Assembly (NCBI GenBank): GCA_963697805.1
Contig: CAVOPB010000002.1
Coordinates: 806,001-870,000, forward strand
DNA: 64,000 nucleotides
DNA from: VRUE01 sp963697805
Lineage (GTDB): Bacteria > Actinomycetota > Thermoleophilia > Solirubrobacterales > 70-9
Direction of reading: 5' to 3'
Made by a program: the position numbers and the translations under genes. The notes beneath the pieces are model-generated. The model did no database searches. It worked only from the letters and a program-made list of their open reading frames with translations, and had not been told where the DNA came from. Positions within the stretch are counted from its first letter, which is position 1, and every line of letters begins with the position of its first letter. Of the stretch, positions 9,055 to 18,018 are shown piece after piece.

Positions 9055-9387
9055 ATGGCTCACGAGGACCCCGAGCGGCTCAGCGCCGCGATCGAGCGTC
9101 TGACCGACGCCGAGCGCTTTGCCGAGGCCGAGACGATCGTCGCCCGAGCCGCGCCCGAGCTGCAGCGGGTTCTGGCGTCGGCGATGGCCGAGGGCGGTTG
9201 GTTCGGCGAGTCGCACGAGGCCGAGGCGCTGCGGGCGGCGACGGTCCCCGACCCCGACGAACGGATCACTGCGGTCCGCTCGCTCGTCGCCGAGGAGGCG
9301 AGGATGGGGATGATGGTCGGGGTCGCTGTGGGCTGGGCACTGAAGGAGGAATTGACCGAGACCGACCCCCAGGAGGGAGAGAGCTGA
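9055..9387 (+). CDS. Conserved hypothetical helical protein, 110 residues
   Basis: The ATG is 9 bp after the rhomboid-like gene, and the stop abuts the ATG of the UPF0173 gene, so the three are probably translated from one mRNA. The protein is charged and helical (ERLTDAERFAEAETIVARAAPELQRVL) with no cysteines or obvious catalytic residues. I do not recognise a family. The tight spacing suggests a function linked to the downstream hydrolase. Confidence 0.6.
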   Translation: MAHEDPERLSAAIERLTDAERFAEAETIVARAAPELQRVLASAMAEGGWFGESHEAEALRAATVPDPDERITAVRSLVAEEARMGMMVGVAVGWALKEELTETDPQEGES

Positions 9388-10101
9388 ATGGAGATCCGAT
9401 ACCACGGGCACTCGTGCTTCGAATTGAGCGAGGGGGGCGCGAGGCTGCTGGTCGACCCGTTCCTGAAGCCGAACAATCCGGCCGCCGTCGTGACCGCCGA
9501 GGAGGTTGATCCCACCCACATCGCGATCTCCCACGGTCATATCGACCACATGGCGGATGCGGTCCCGGTGGCGACGAGGACCGGCGCCGAGTGCGTCGCG
9601 ATCGTCGAGATCGCGAACTGGCTCAAAGAGCAGGGTGTGGATGCGATCCATGACCCAAACCTCGGAGGCACGGTCGAGTTCGAGTGGGGGTGGGTCAAGC
9701 TGGTCCCCGCCTGGCACACGAGCACGATCGCCGGCTCCGAGGATGCGCCATTCAGCCCCACCCGGGGGACGGTCACCGGCACCGCAGCCGGCCTCGTGAT
9801 CTCGATCGGCGGCGTCACCGTCTACCACGCGGGCGACACCTGCCTGTTCGGGGATATGAAACTGATCGCCGAGCGCAACCCGATCGACGTCGCGATGCTG
9901 CCGATCGGAGGCCACTACACGATGGACCGCCACGACGCCGCCTACGCAGCCGAGCTGATCGACGCGGCGACAGTGATCCCGATGCACTACGACACGTTTC
10001 CCGCGATCGCGACCGAAAGCGGGGCGTTCAAATCCGACGTCGAGTCGGCGACTTCGATCGAGGTCGAGCTGATGGACCCGGAGGAGACGCTGTCCTTCTG
10101 A
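9388..10101 (+). CDS. UPF0173-type metallo-beta-lactamase-fold hydrolase
   Basis: The 237-residue protein has the MBL metal-binding motif as ISHGHIDHMAD, then a conserved His in VPAWHTS, Asp/His in YHAGDTCLFGD and a C-terminal PMHYDTF. Length and motif set fit UPF0173 metal-dependent hydrolases, whose physiological substrate is not established. The start codon directly follows the stop of the preceding gene, implying translational coupling. Confidence 0.9.
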   Translation: MEIRYHGHSCFELSEGGARLLVDPFLKPNNPAAVVTAEEVDPTHIAISHGHIDHMADAVPVATRTGAECVAIVEIANWLKEQGVDAIHDPNLGGTVEFEWGWVKLVPAWHTSTIAGSEDAPFSPTRGTVTGTAAGLVISIGGVTVYHAGDTCLFGDMKLIAERNPIDVAMLPIGGHYTMDRHDAAYAAELIDAATVIPMHYDTFPAIATESGAFKSDVESATSIEVELMDPEETLSF

Positions 10102-10171
10102 GCACCCTTGGCTGGCCAGCCAGTCCTGCGCTAATCTCGCTCCCTGCCCTGTAGGCGAGAGCGAGGAGAGG

Positions 10172-11104
10172 ATGCAGATGGAGGCAAAGGAGGTAACGGG
10201 GACCAAGCCGCGGACCGAGCGCGAGGACTTCCAGGCGACCGCCGACCCGGCCCTGATGGAGGAGGCCGACCGCACCTCTGAGGTCAAGCTCCTCACCTAC
10301 GGCGAGCTCTACCTGCTCTGGGAGCGTCAGCAGTGGCTGACCCAGGACCTCGACTTTAGCCGCGACCGCGAGGACTGGCACGAGCGGATCCCCGAGGAGG
10401 AGCGCTTCCAGCGGATGTATGGGCTCTCCTCGTTCTTCATCGGCGAGCAGAAGGTCGCCGAGGAGCTGGGGCCGATCATGCGGGCCGCTCCGACCGAGGA
10501 CCAAAAACTGTTCCTCTGCACCCAGATCGCCGACGAGGCGCGTCACGTCCGCTTCTTCGAGCGCTTCTATCGCGAGGTCGGCGTTCTCGAGTCCGACGAG
10601 CTCTCGCAGATGCTCGAGCAGACCTCCGAGCACCTCAACGAGAATTTCGGCCGCCTCTTCGACGAGATGCTGAAACAGCGCACCGACCGGCTCTCCGTGG
10701 AGCCCGAGGACACTGATGCCCTGGTCGAAGCGGTGACCCTCTACCACATGGTCATCGAGGGGATGCTGGCCCTCACCGGCCAGCACTTCATCATGGACTT
10801 CAACGAACGCGAAGGGACCCTGCCGGGATTCGTCGAGGGGTTCCAGAACGTCGCCCGCGACGAGCATCGCCACGTCGCCTTCGGGTCGGTGTTCCTCCGC
10901 GAGAAGGCTCGCGAGGACGACCGCTACAAGGAGGCAATCCAGCGCGCTCTGCAGGAGTCGCTCCCGGTTGCCGACGGCGTCCTCTCACCGCCATGGGCGG
11001 AGGACGTCGAGGACTGGGATCTGTTCGGCTACTCCCTCGACGAAACGCGCCAGTTCGCCGGGACCTGCCTGGCGCGCAGGCTCAAAGTCATCGGCCTGAC
11101 CTAG
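10172..11104 (+). CDS. R2-like ligand-binding oxidase (R2lox)
   Basis: The 310-residue ferritin-like protein carries all six metal ligands of the R2 fold: E92, E122 and H125 (DEARH), E196, E231 and H234 (DEHRH). Valine at E92+3 (V95) and tyrosine at E196-5 (Y191) occupy the positions that form the Val-Tyr ether crosslink in R2lox proteins, which use a Mn/Fe cofactor and bind a fatty-acid-like ligand. This favours R2lox over a ribonucleotide reductase beta subunit. It follows a GAGGAGAGG ribosome-binding site. An IS481 element is inserted exactly at its stop codon without disrupting the protein. Confidence 0.85.
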   Translation: MQMEAKEVTGTKPRTEREDFQATADPALMEEADRTSEVKLLTYGELYLLWERQQWLTQDLDFSRDREDWHERIPEEERFQRMYGLSSFFIGEQKVAEELGPIMRAAPTEDQKLFLCTQIADEARHVRFFERFYREVGVLESDELSQMLEQTSEHLNENFGRLFDEMLKQRTDRLSVEPEDTDALVEAVTLYHMVIEGMLALTGQHFIMDFNEREGTLPGFVEGFQNVARDEHRHVAFGSVFLREKAREDDRYKEAIQRALQESLPVADGVLSPPWAEDVEDWDLFGYSLDETRQFAGTCLARRLKVIGLT

Positions 11105-11151
11105 CTGTAGTTCCTCACCACGTTGTTCATCCGGGCCTCCTTGAAGGCTGG

Positions 11152-11167
11152 GGGTGTCTAGACACCC
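11152..11167. promoter_or_regulatory. 16-bp perfect palindrome in transposase leader
   Basis: The sequence gggtgtctagacaccc is fully self-complementary and lies 6 bp before the AAGGAGG ribosome-binding site of the transposase. It could form a short hairpin that limits translation from transcripts entering from R2lox, or be a protein-binding site; neither is shown. It also contains CTAG, the apparent target sequence of this element. Confidence 0.5.
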
Positions 11168-11187
11168 AGCAACAAGGAGGACACCGG

Positions 11188-12144
11188 ATGAAGCTCCACG
11201 CTAACGCCCGCACCTGCCCGAACTCTCGCAAGCTCCTGGTCAGGCGGATCGAAGAGAAGAACTGGTCGCTGATGGCGGCGGCCGAGGCCGCCGGCATCAG
11301 CGAGCGAAGCGCCGCCAAGTGGCTAGCCCGCTGGCGGGCCGAGGGCGAGGCCGGCCTGCTTGACCGCAGCTCCGCGCCGAGGAGGCGCCCGACGCAGCTG
11401 CCTGCCGACCGCGTCAGGGCGATCGAGGCCCTGCGGAGGCTGCGGATGACTGCAGCGGAGATCGCCGAGGTCCTGGACATGGCGCTCTCGACCGTCTCGA
11501 GGTGGCTGCAGAAGATCGGCCTCGGCAAGCGCAGCCGCCTCGAGCCACCCGAGCCGCCCAACCGCTACGAGCGCTCCCGGCCGGGCGAGTTGATCCACGT
11601 CGACGTCAAGAAGCTGGGGCGCATCCTGCGGCCCGGTCACCGCGTCACAGGCAACCGTCGCGATCGCTTCACCGATGCCCGCGGCTACGGGGTCGCCGGC
11701 TGGGAGTTTGTCCACGTCTGCGTCGATGACGCCACCCGCCTGGCCTTCGTCGAGGTGCTCGCAGACGAGCGCGGCGAGACGGCCGCCGGCTTCCTGCGCC
11801 GGGCGGCGGCGTGGTTTGCCTCGATGGGCGTCACGGTCGAGCGGGTGATGAGCGACAACGGCTCCTGCTACCGCTCCCACGTGCACGCGAGGGCCTGTCG
11901 CGAGCTCGGGATCCGCCACCTGCGAACCCGGCCCTACCGGCCGCGGACAAACGGCAAGGCCGAGCGCTTCATCCAGACGCTCACCAACCGCTGGGCCTAC
12001 GGCGCCATCTACGCCAACTCAGCCGAGCGGACCGCAGCGCTTCCCGGCTGGCTGACCCACTACAACTTCAGCCGACGACACGGCTCTCTCGGCCACAGGG
12101 CGCCCGCGGCTCGGCTCGCCGAGTTGGAACAACGTCCTGAGTAG
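11188..12144 (+). CDS. IS481-family transposase
   Basis: This 318-residue protein has an N-terminal helix-turn-helix pair (LMAAAEAAGISERSAAKWLARW and MTAAEIAEVLDMALSTVSRW) and an rve-type DDE integrase core. Catalytic acidic residues are visible in HVDVKKLG, VMSDNGSCYRS and the final NGKAERFIQT. The ATG at 11188 is preceded by AAGGAGG at 8-nt spacing, so translation signals are strong. A 16-bp perfect palindrome (11,152-11,167) lies just upstream in the leader. The frame is intact, so the element may be active. Confidence 0.95.
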   Translation: MKLHANARTCPNSRKLLVRRIEEKNWSLMAAAEAAGISERSAAKWLARWRAEGEAGLLDRSSAPRRRPTQLPADRVRAIEALRRLRMTAAEIAEVLDMALSTVSRWLQKIGLGKRSRLEPPEPPNRYERSRPGELIHVDVKKLGRILRPGHRVTGNRRDRFTDARGYGVAGWEFVHVCVDDATRLAFVEVLADERGETAAGFLRRAAAWFASMGVTVERVMSDNGSCYRSHVHARACRELGIRHLRTRPYRPRTNGKAERFIQTLTNRWAYGAIYANSAERTAALPGWLTHYNFSRRHGSLGHRAPAARLAELEQRPE

Positions 12145-12161
12145 CTACAGCTAGTCGCGGG

Positions 12162-13703
12162 CTATTCGGCGGGAGCCGCTTCGGAGGCTTCGGTGTCGGA
12201 GCCCGGCGATTCGGCGGGCGGCTCGGCCGGCGCCGGTGGCGGAGCTTCGACCGGGGCCGGCGGTGCAGTTTCGGCGGGCGGGGCGGCGGGAGCGCTGCCG
12301 ACCGTGACGACGACGGTTTCGCTGCCGTCCGGAGCACCGGCGGAGCCACCCGGCGTCGTTGCTTCGGTAACGGCGGGGGCGCCGCTGCCATCTGGAGTCG
12401 CGCTGTCGCCCGACGCGTGCGATGGGGCGGCGGGATCGGCGGTGGTGTCCATTTCAGGCGCCGGGACGGGAGCCGGGTCTTCGGCGGCGGGCGGTTCGGC
12501 CGGCGGGGCGGGGGCGACCGCTTCGGTGGGTTCGGGCGCCGTCCTTGCGGGCTGGCTCTGGGCGACCGCCGGGGCGGGGCTTGAGTGGGCGTTCGAAGTC
12601 ATCGCCGCCGGAGTGGGCGGCGCCTGGGGCGTGGTCACCTGCTGCTTGACCTCGACCGCGCCGGCGGTGAGGACCGCCGCGGTGACGACGCCGGCGACGG
12701 CCTTGCTGCCGATCGCCCCGCCGACGGCGCTGAGGCCGCCCGCAGCGCCGCTGCCGCTGAGCGCGGCGCTGACGGTGCCGACGGCGCCGCTTGCGGTGGC
12801 GCCGGCACCCGCGCTTGCGGTGGCGCCGGCACCTGCGGTGGCGCCGGCACCTGCGGTGGCGCCGGCACCTGCGGTGGCGCCGGTTCCTCCTCCGAAGCCG
12901 AGCTTGGAGAGGATGAAGCCCTTGAACGCGAGCAGCGGGCCGGCCGGGAACAGCGCGGCCAGCGCCTTGTCGTTGGAGCGGACCTGGGAGCGGAAGTCGG
13001 AGCACTCCTCGCAATCACGAACGTGGCGGCGCACCGGGCCCGAGACCTTGCGCAGGCCCTCGGTTGCCTCGGCGAGCTCGATCCGGACCTCACCACAGGT
13101 CAGCTGCCGGGCTTGGCTCGCCTCGGCGAGGGAGATCCGGGCGCGGACCAGGAGCGACTTGACCGACGGGACGCTGGTCTCCATCGCCTGGGCGATTTCC
13201 TCGTAGGACATCGCGTCCATCTCGCGCAGCATCAGCGCCGAGCGCTGGGTCTCGGGGAGCTTGCCGACGTCGGCGAGGAGCTGACGGAACTCCTCGCGGT
13301 TGTGGACCTTCTCGGCGGTCGAGGCGGCCTCGACCATCGGGACCATGTCCATCGATTCCTGCGCATCGGCGGTCGGTTTACGAAGGTGGTTGAGGCAGCG
13401 GTTGCGGGCGATCCGGTAGAGCCACGGCCGCAGGTTGATGTCGCGGTCGTCGGCGAGCATCGCCCGGTAGGCGTTTACGAAGACCTCCTGCAGCACGTCC
13501 TCGGCGTCCTCGGTCGAACCGAGCATCTGCCGGCAGAAGCCAAGCAGGCGGCCCTGATAGCGATCGACGATGGTCTCGAAGGCGCCGGGGTTGCCGTTGC
13601 GGGCCATCGAGATCAGGCGACCATCCCCCTGCAGTTTCAGCAGTGGCGAGCGGCGGGCCAGAAGCCCGCGCTGACTGGCATGTGTTAGAGCCGATGCCTC
13701 CAA
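12162..13703 (-). CDS. ECF-type sigma factor fused to zinc-finger anti-sigma-like domain, TM helix and Pro/Ala tail
   Basis: The 513-residue protein contains sigma region 2 (about 41-108, DVLQEVFVNAYR, RPWLYRIARNRCLNHLRK) and region 4 (about 145-196, LPETQRSALMLREMDAMSYEEIAQAM). A zinc-finger anti-sigma-like motif follows (C203, H227, C231, C234: HVRDCEEC), then a Gly/Ala/Thr repeat (275-306), one membrane helix (about 334-351) and a ~160-residue Pro/Ala/Glu-rich tail predicted outside the cell. Combining sigma factor, ZAS-like zinc finger and membrane anchor in one chain suggests direct self-control by an envelope signal. Such C-terminally extended ECF sigma factors are known in Actinobacteria. 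Confidence 0.88.
   Translation of the reverse strand: MEASALTHASQRGLLARRSPLLKLQGDGRLISMARNGNPGAFETIVDRYQGRLLGFCRQMLGSTEDAEDVLQEVFVNAYRAMLADDRDINLRPWLYRIARNRCLNHLRKPTADAQESMDMVPMVEAASTAEKVHNREEFRQLLADVGKLPETQRSALMLREMDAMSYEEIAQAMETSVPSVKSLLVRARISLAEASQARQLTCGEVRIELAEATEGLRKVSGPVRRHVRDCEECSDFRSQVRSNDKALAALFPAGPLLAFKGFILSKLGFGGGTGATAGAGATAGAGATAGAGATASAGAGATASGAVGTVSAALSGSGAAGGLSAVGGAIGSKAVAGVVTAAVLTAGAVEVKQQVTTPQAPPTPAAMTSNAHSSPAPAVAQSQPARTAPEPTEAVAPAPPAEPPAAEDPAPVPAPEMDTTADPAAPSHASGDSATPDGSGAPAVTEATTPGGSAGAPDGSETVVVTVGSAPAAPPAETAPPAPVEAPPPAPAEPPAESPGSDTEASEAAPAE
12786..12881 (-). repeat. 18-bp tandem repeat inside the sigma-factor gene
   Basis: Five or so copies of an 18-bp unit (ggcgccggcacctgcggt on the + strand) encode GATAGA/GATASA hexapeptides in the linker between the zinc finger and the membrane helix. 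Tandem coding repeats of this kind tend to vary in copy number between strains, which would change linker length. Confidence 0.8.
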
Positions 13704-13812
13704 GCTTCACTCTCCAGGGAAGGCGTTTGCGCTGTGCCCGTTGAGACACCGTACCAGCGCGTTAGTTGCGCCTACACAGCATTTTTAGGATTGTTTTAAG
13801 CCCTGCGGCGAG

Positions 13813-13898
13813 TGCCCGGGGCGGGACTCGAACCCGCAAGCCCCCGAGGGGGCAGCGCCTTTTAAGGGCGCCGCTTTTACCAGTTTCGCCACCCGGGC
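13813..13898 (-). tRNA. tRNA-Leu (anticodon TAA)
   Basis: The minus strand folds as a class II tRNA: acceptor GCCCGGG pairing with CCCGGGC plus discriminator A, an anticodon arm GCGCC-CTTAAAA-GGCGC with TAA at positions 34-36, a long variable arm (TGCCCCCTCGGGGGCT) and a T arm GCGGGTTCGAGTCCCGC. CCA is not encoded. It separates the sigma factor from the divergently oriented ThDP enzyme. Confidence 0.95.
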
Positions 13899-13928
13899 AA
13901 CCTTGATTATTCCCATAGGCTTCGGGCT

Positions 13929-15539
13929 GTGGAGCACGGAGGACGACTGGTGGCCAGGGCGCTGCGCTCGCGGGGGGTCTCGCACCTCTTCACGCTGTCC
14001 GGGGGGCATCTGTTCTCGATATATGACGGCTGTCGCGCCGAGGGCATCGAGATCGTCGACGTGCGCCACGAGCAGTCCGCCGTGTTCGCCGCCGAGGGGT
14101 TCGCGAAGGCGACGCGGAAGATCGGGGTCGCGGCGCTGACCGCGGGCCCAGGCGTGACCAACGGGATGAGCGCGATCGCCGGCGCCCGGGCGAACCAGTC
14201 GCCGGTCTGCGTTCTCGGCGGGCGGGCGCCGGAGCTGCGCTGGGGCGCCGGGTCGCTGCAGGAGATCGACCACCTCCCGTTCGTCTCGCCGCTGGTCAAG
14301 GACGCGCAGACCGCCAAGGACCCGGCCCGGATCGCCGCGATGACCGCCGCCGCACTCGACCTCGCCGCGGCCGCGCCAAGCGGCCCGACGTTCCTCGACT
14401 ATCCCCTCGACGTTGTCTTCAGCGAGGCTGAGCCCGAGGTCCCCGAGCTGCCCGACCGAGCCGGGGCCGCGGGGGCCGGCATCGAGGAGGCGGCGGCGCT
14501 CTTGGCCGGGGCCGAGCGGCCGGCGATCATGGCCGGGACGGGTCTCTACTGGGGACGCGGAGAGGAGGAGCTTCGGGCCCTCGCCGAGCGGCTCGGGATC
14601 CCCGTCTTCCTCAATGGGCTCGGCCGAGGGTGTCTGCCGGCCGACCATGAGCTCGCCCTCAGCCGGGCCCGTGGCGCCGGGCTCGGCGGCGCTGACGTCG
14701 CCCTCCTGATCGGCGTCCCACTCGATTTCAGACTCGGCTTCGGCGCCAGCTTCGGTGAGGACGCGAGGCTGATCCGCCTCGACGCCGGCCCGAACGAGCT
14801 GAGCGCGAACCGGATGCCGGAGGTCGATCTGGTCGGCGACGTTCGCGTCACCCTGTCGGCGCTGGTCGAGGCGCTCGGAGAGGGGGCGCCGCGGACCGCC
14901 GGCTGGCTCGAGCAGCTGCGCGGGGTCGAGGAGGAGAAGCGCGCCGCCGAGCAGGACGAACTGAACGACGGCCGCTCGCCACTGCATCCGGTCCGGGTCT
15001 ACCGGGAGCTGGGCGAGGTGCTCGAGCGTGACGCGATCGTGATCGGCGACGGCGGCGACTTCGTCTCCTACGCGGGCCGCTTTATAGAGACCTTCGAGCC
15101 GGGCTGTTGGATGGACCCAGGGCCATTCGGCTGCCTCGGCGCCGGCCCGGGTCAGGCGATCGGCGCCAAGCTTGCCCATCCCGAGCGCCAGGTCTGCCTG
15201 TTGCTCGGCGATGGCGCATTCGGCTTCGCCGGGATTGAGTTCGACACAATGGCGCGTCACGGTCTCGGGGTGGTGGGCGTGATGGGGAACAACGGGATCT
15301 GGGCCCTCGAGCATCACCCGATGAAGTTTCTCTACGGCTACTCGGTCGCCGCCGAGCTGCGGCCCGAAACGCCGTACGAGGAGATGGTCGAGGCGCTCGG
15401 TTGCGACGGGGTGCTCGTCAGCGAGCCCGAGCAGCTGAGGCCGGCGCTCGAGCGGGCCTTCGAGTCGGGCAGGCCGACCCTGGTCAACGTCATCACCGAC
15501 CCTGAGGTCGTCTATCCGCGCAAGTCGAATTTGGCTTGA
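13929..15539 (+). CDS. Thiamine diphosphate-dependent enzyme, acetolactate synthase-like
   Basis: The 536-residue protein has the three-domain layout of ThDP decarboxylases/synthases. The N-terminal PYR domain has the catalytic Glu context DVRHEQSAVFAAEGFAK. A central Rossmann domain follows (RPAIMAGTGLYWGRGEEELRALAERL), then a C-terminal PP domain with the ThDP/Mg motif LLLGDGAFGFAGIEF...GNNGIW. Acetolactate synthase large subunits, oxalyl-CoA decarboxylase and 2-hydroxyacyl-CoA lyase share this fold; no small subunit gene is adjacent, so a catabolic lyase is as likely as IlvB. The GTG start at 13929 gives a complete N-terminus. Confidence 0.85.
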   Translation: MEHGGRLVARALRSRGVSHLFTLSGGHLFSIYDGCRAEGIEIVDVRHEQSAVFAAEGFAKATRKIGVAALTAGPGVTNGMSAIAGARANQSPVCVLGGRAPELRWGAGSLQEIDHLPFVSPLVKDAQTAKDPARIAAMTAAALDLAAAAPSGPTFLDYPLDVVFSEAEPEVPELPDRAGAAGAGIEEAAALLAGAERPAIMAGTGLYWGRGEEELRALAERLGIPVFLNGLGRGCLPADHELALSRARGAGLGGADVALLIGVPLDFRLGFGASFGEDARLIRLDAGPNELSANRMPEVDLVGDVRVTLSALVEALGEGAPRTAGWLEQLRGVEEEKRAAEQDELNDGRSPLHPVRVYRELGEVLERDAIVIGDGGDFVSYAGRFIETFEPGCWMDPGPFGCLGAGPGQAIGAKLAHPERQVCLLLGDGAFGFAGIEFDTMARHGLGVVGVMGNNGIWALEHHPMKFLYGYSVAAELRPETPYEEMVEALGCDGVLVSEPEQLRPALERAFESGRPTLVNVITDPEVVYPRKSNLA

Positions 15540-15925
15540 CGAATGGGATTGGTGCACGGCTCCCAATACGGGGCCGAAACGAGAATCGACCGCCATTGCT
15601 GGCGGCCGATTCAATGTGGCCCCTCAGGACGGGCAGGGGTACGTCTTCAGGGACCAGTATGTGCTCTCCAGACCCAGACGGCGGGAGGCGCCATGATGCG
15701 GCAATCGCCCGAGCCCTTCGAGCGGGTTTGGAAACGGGCATGAGCCTATCCCCAATCCCACTGTGGCGATTATCTGCCTACCTATCCGATCTGTCTAGTC
15801 GTGCATTATCTGGCTACCAATTTATAGGTAGAGTTGGAATACCAAGTTTTATGGGTTCGAGCAATTCGTTTACCCATATGTAGGGGGGCGCTGTAACAAC
15901 CTGTACAGCCGGTCCCAAGTGGGAG
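15540..15925. other. Intergenic region with a local AT-rich patch
   Basis: No convincing gene is seen. From about 15,750 to 15,890 the base composition drops well below the surrounding DNA (stretches such as accaatttataggtag and caagttttatggg). Short open frames here have no recognisable product or ribosome-binding site. It could be a remnant of foreign DNA or a regulatory region between two genes that converge on it. Confidence 0.5.
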
Positions 15926-16867
15926 CTAGCTCCGCAGCCTGCGCCCTGCCGCCGCGATCGCCGCTCCGTAGAGGATGTCGTGCTCTGAGACCTCTATCTC
16001 GTCGAGCTCGAAGGCCCGCATCGTCTCGACCAAGATCACGACGCCGGCGATGATCGTCGGCGCCCGATCCGGATGCAGGCCGACGATCTTGCTTCGCTCG
16101 GGCAGCGGCGCTGCGGCGAGCCTCGAGAGCAGGCGCTGGATCGTCGGCAGTGAGAGGACCTGGCCGTGGACCCGCTCGGGGTCGTAGGGATCGAGCCCCA
16201 GCTCGACCGCGGCCAGCGAGGTCGGCGTGCCCGCGACCGCGATCCCCTTGGTTGCCTTCGCCCCAGGCTGTTCGGAGGCCGCGGCCTCGATCAGGGACCG
16301 GGCATCTGCGGCGAGCGCCTCGAGCTCGACGGTGGTGGGGGGGTCGGCGACGATGTGGCGCTCGGTGTGGCGGACGACGCCGGCCTGCAGCGAGGTGTGG
16401 AAGTCGATCCGGTCGCCGTGGCCGACGATCAGCTCGGTCGAGCCGCCGCCGATGTCGATCACCAGGGCGGACTCGGTCGCCGGCCGTTCCGCGGTGGCGC
16501 CGACGTAGGTGAGGCAGGCCTCCTCCTCGCCGTCCAGGACTCGCGCCGAGAGAGCGAACCGCTCGCGCAGCTCGGCGACGAACGCATCGCCGTTCTCGGC
16601 GTCGCGGACAGCGCTAGTCGCGATCGCGTCGGTCGCCTCGACTCCGGCCGACTCGCAGACCCTGACGTAGTCGGCGATCACATCGCAGGTCGCCTCGATC
16701 GCCTCCGAAGACAGCTGACCGGAGAGGTCGACTCCGCGTCCGAGCCGGGTCACCCGACTCTGGCGCTCAACTCGGCTGACGCTGCCGTCGGCGACGTCGG
16801 CGACGAACAGGCGGGTCGAGTTGGTGCCGATGTCGATCACGGCGACCCTGGTGGGGCTTCCTGGCAT
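15926..16867 (-). CDS. Ppx/GppA-family phosphatase
   Basis: The 313-residue ASKHA-fold protein has the phosphate-1 motif VIDIGTNSTRLFVAD at its N-terminus and the phosphate-2 motif VIDIGGGSTELIVG in the middle, with GEEEACLTY between them. These enzymes hydrolyse inorganic polyphosphate or pppGpp. The length is that of short actinobacterial Ppx proteins lacking the C-terminal HD extension. The ATG at 16867 matches the family start. Confidence 0.93.
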   Translation of the reverse strand: MPGSPTRVAVIDIGTNSTRLFVADVADGSVSRVERQSRVTRLGRGVDLSGQLSSEAIEATCDVIADYVRVCESAGVEATDAIATSAVRDAENGDAFVAELRERFALSARVLDGEEEACLTYVGATAERPATESALVIDIGGGSTELIVGHGDRIDFHTSLQAGVVRHTERHIVADPPTTVELEALAADARSLIEAAASEQPGAKATKGIAVAGTPTSLAAVELGLDPYDPERVHGQVLSLPTIQRLLSRLAAAPLPERSKIVGLHPDRAPTIIAGVVILVETMRAFELDEIEVSEHDILYGAAIAAAGRRLRS

Positions 16868-16897
16868 GGTGGCGGCACTCTAGAGATGTCGCGCGGT

Positions 16898-17221
16898 CTA
16901 CTCCGGCAGGCTGAACTCGGCCCGCCGGGAGGCCGGAACGAGCTCGAGCGCCGAGGGGTGGCGCCCGATGTACTCGCGCACGAAGGGGCAGTGGGGGATG
17001 ACGGCGAGGCCCTCCTCGCGGGCCCGGTCCAGGGCCCCGGCGATCAGCACGCTGCCGTATCCCTTCCCCTCATGTTGGGGCAGGATTTCGGTGTGGATCA
17101 GGTCGATTCGGTCGGGGAACCGGCGGTATCTCATGTAGCCGACCCGCCGGTCGTCGACGACGACTTCGAAACGGCTCCTGTCGGGGCTGTCCCGAACCTC
17201 CGGCTGGTGTCGACGCCTCAT
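16898..17221 (-). CDS. Small GNAT-fold acetyltransferase-like protein (YjdJ type)
   Basis: The 107-residue protein contains the single-domain compact GNAT form: VGYMRYRRFPDRIDLIHTEI, the acetyl-CoA-binding loop HEGKGYGSVLIAGAL, and VIPHCPFVREYIGRHP, which is characteristic of the short YjdJ-type family. The substrate is unknown. It lies 30 bp upstream of Ppx on the same strand and 28 bp from the initiator tRNA. Confidence 0.9.
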   Translation of the reverse strand: MRRRHQPEVRDSPDRSRFEVVVDDRRVGYMRYRRFPDRIDLIHTEILPQHEGKGYGSVLIAGALDRAREEGLAVIPHCPFVREYIGRHPSALELVPASRRAEFSLPE

Positions 17222-17249
17222 CTGACCTCCGCTAAGATTGGCAGTCCGC

Positions 17250-18014
<765 letters not shown>

Positions 18015-18018
18015 CCCC

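Larger units (their letters stand above)
11105..12150 (+). mobile_element. IS481-family insertion sequence, complete, with CTAG target duplication
   Basis: The element starts CTGTAG and ends CTACAG, with terminal inverted repeats of about 24 bp containing four mismatches (left end TGTAG...CGTTGTTC; right end mirrored at 12,122-12,150). It is flanked on both sides by CTAG (11,101-11,104 and 12,151-12,154), a direct 4-bp duplication. CTAG-centred targets are known for IS481 elements. It carries one intact transposase gene. It sits between the convergent R2lox and sigma-factor genes, and its left CTAG includes the R2lox TAG stop. Confidence 0.9.

Noticed and set aside
8389..10296. Very long minus-strand open frame (635 codons)
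   Set aside because: It lies antisense to three well-supported genes, is rich in Arg/Asp/Gly/His typical of antisense high-GC reading and shows no motif.
12786..12881. Short regularly spaced repeats resembling a CRISPR array
   Set aside because: The 18-bp units are contiguous without spacers and encode a Gly/Ala/Thr linker inside the sigma factor.
13785..13812. rho-independent terminator next to tRNA-Leu
   Set aside because: The T-rich stretch (atttttaggattgtttt) lies without a convincing adjacent stem.
13785..15614. Long minus-strand open frame (609 codons) covering the tRNA-Leu and ThDP gene
   Set aside because: Antisense shadow of the ThDP enzyme; it also runs through the tRNA gene.
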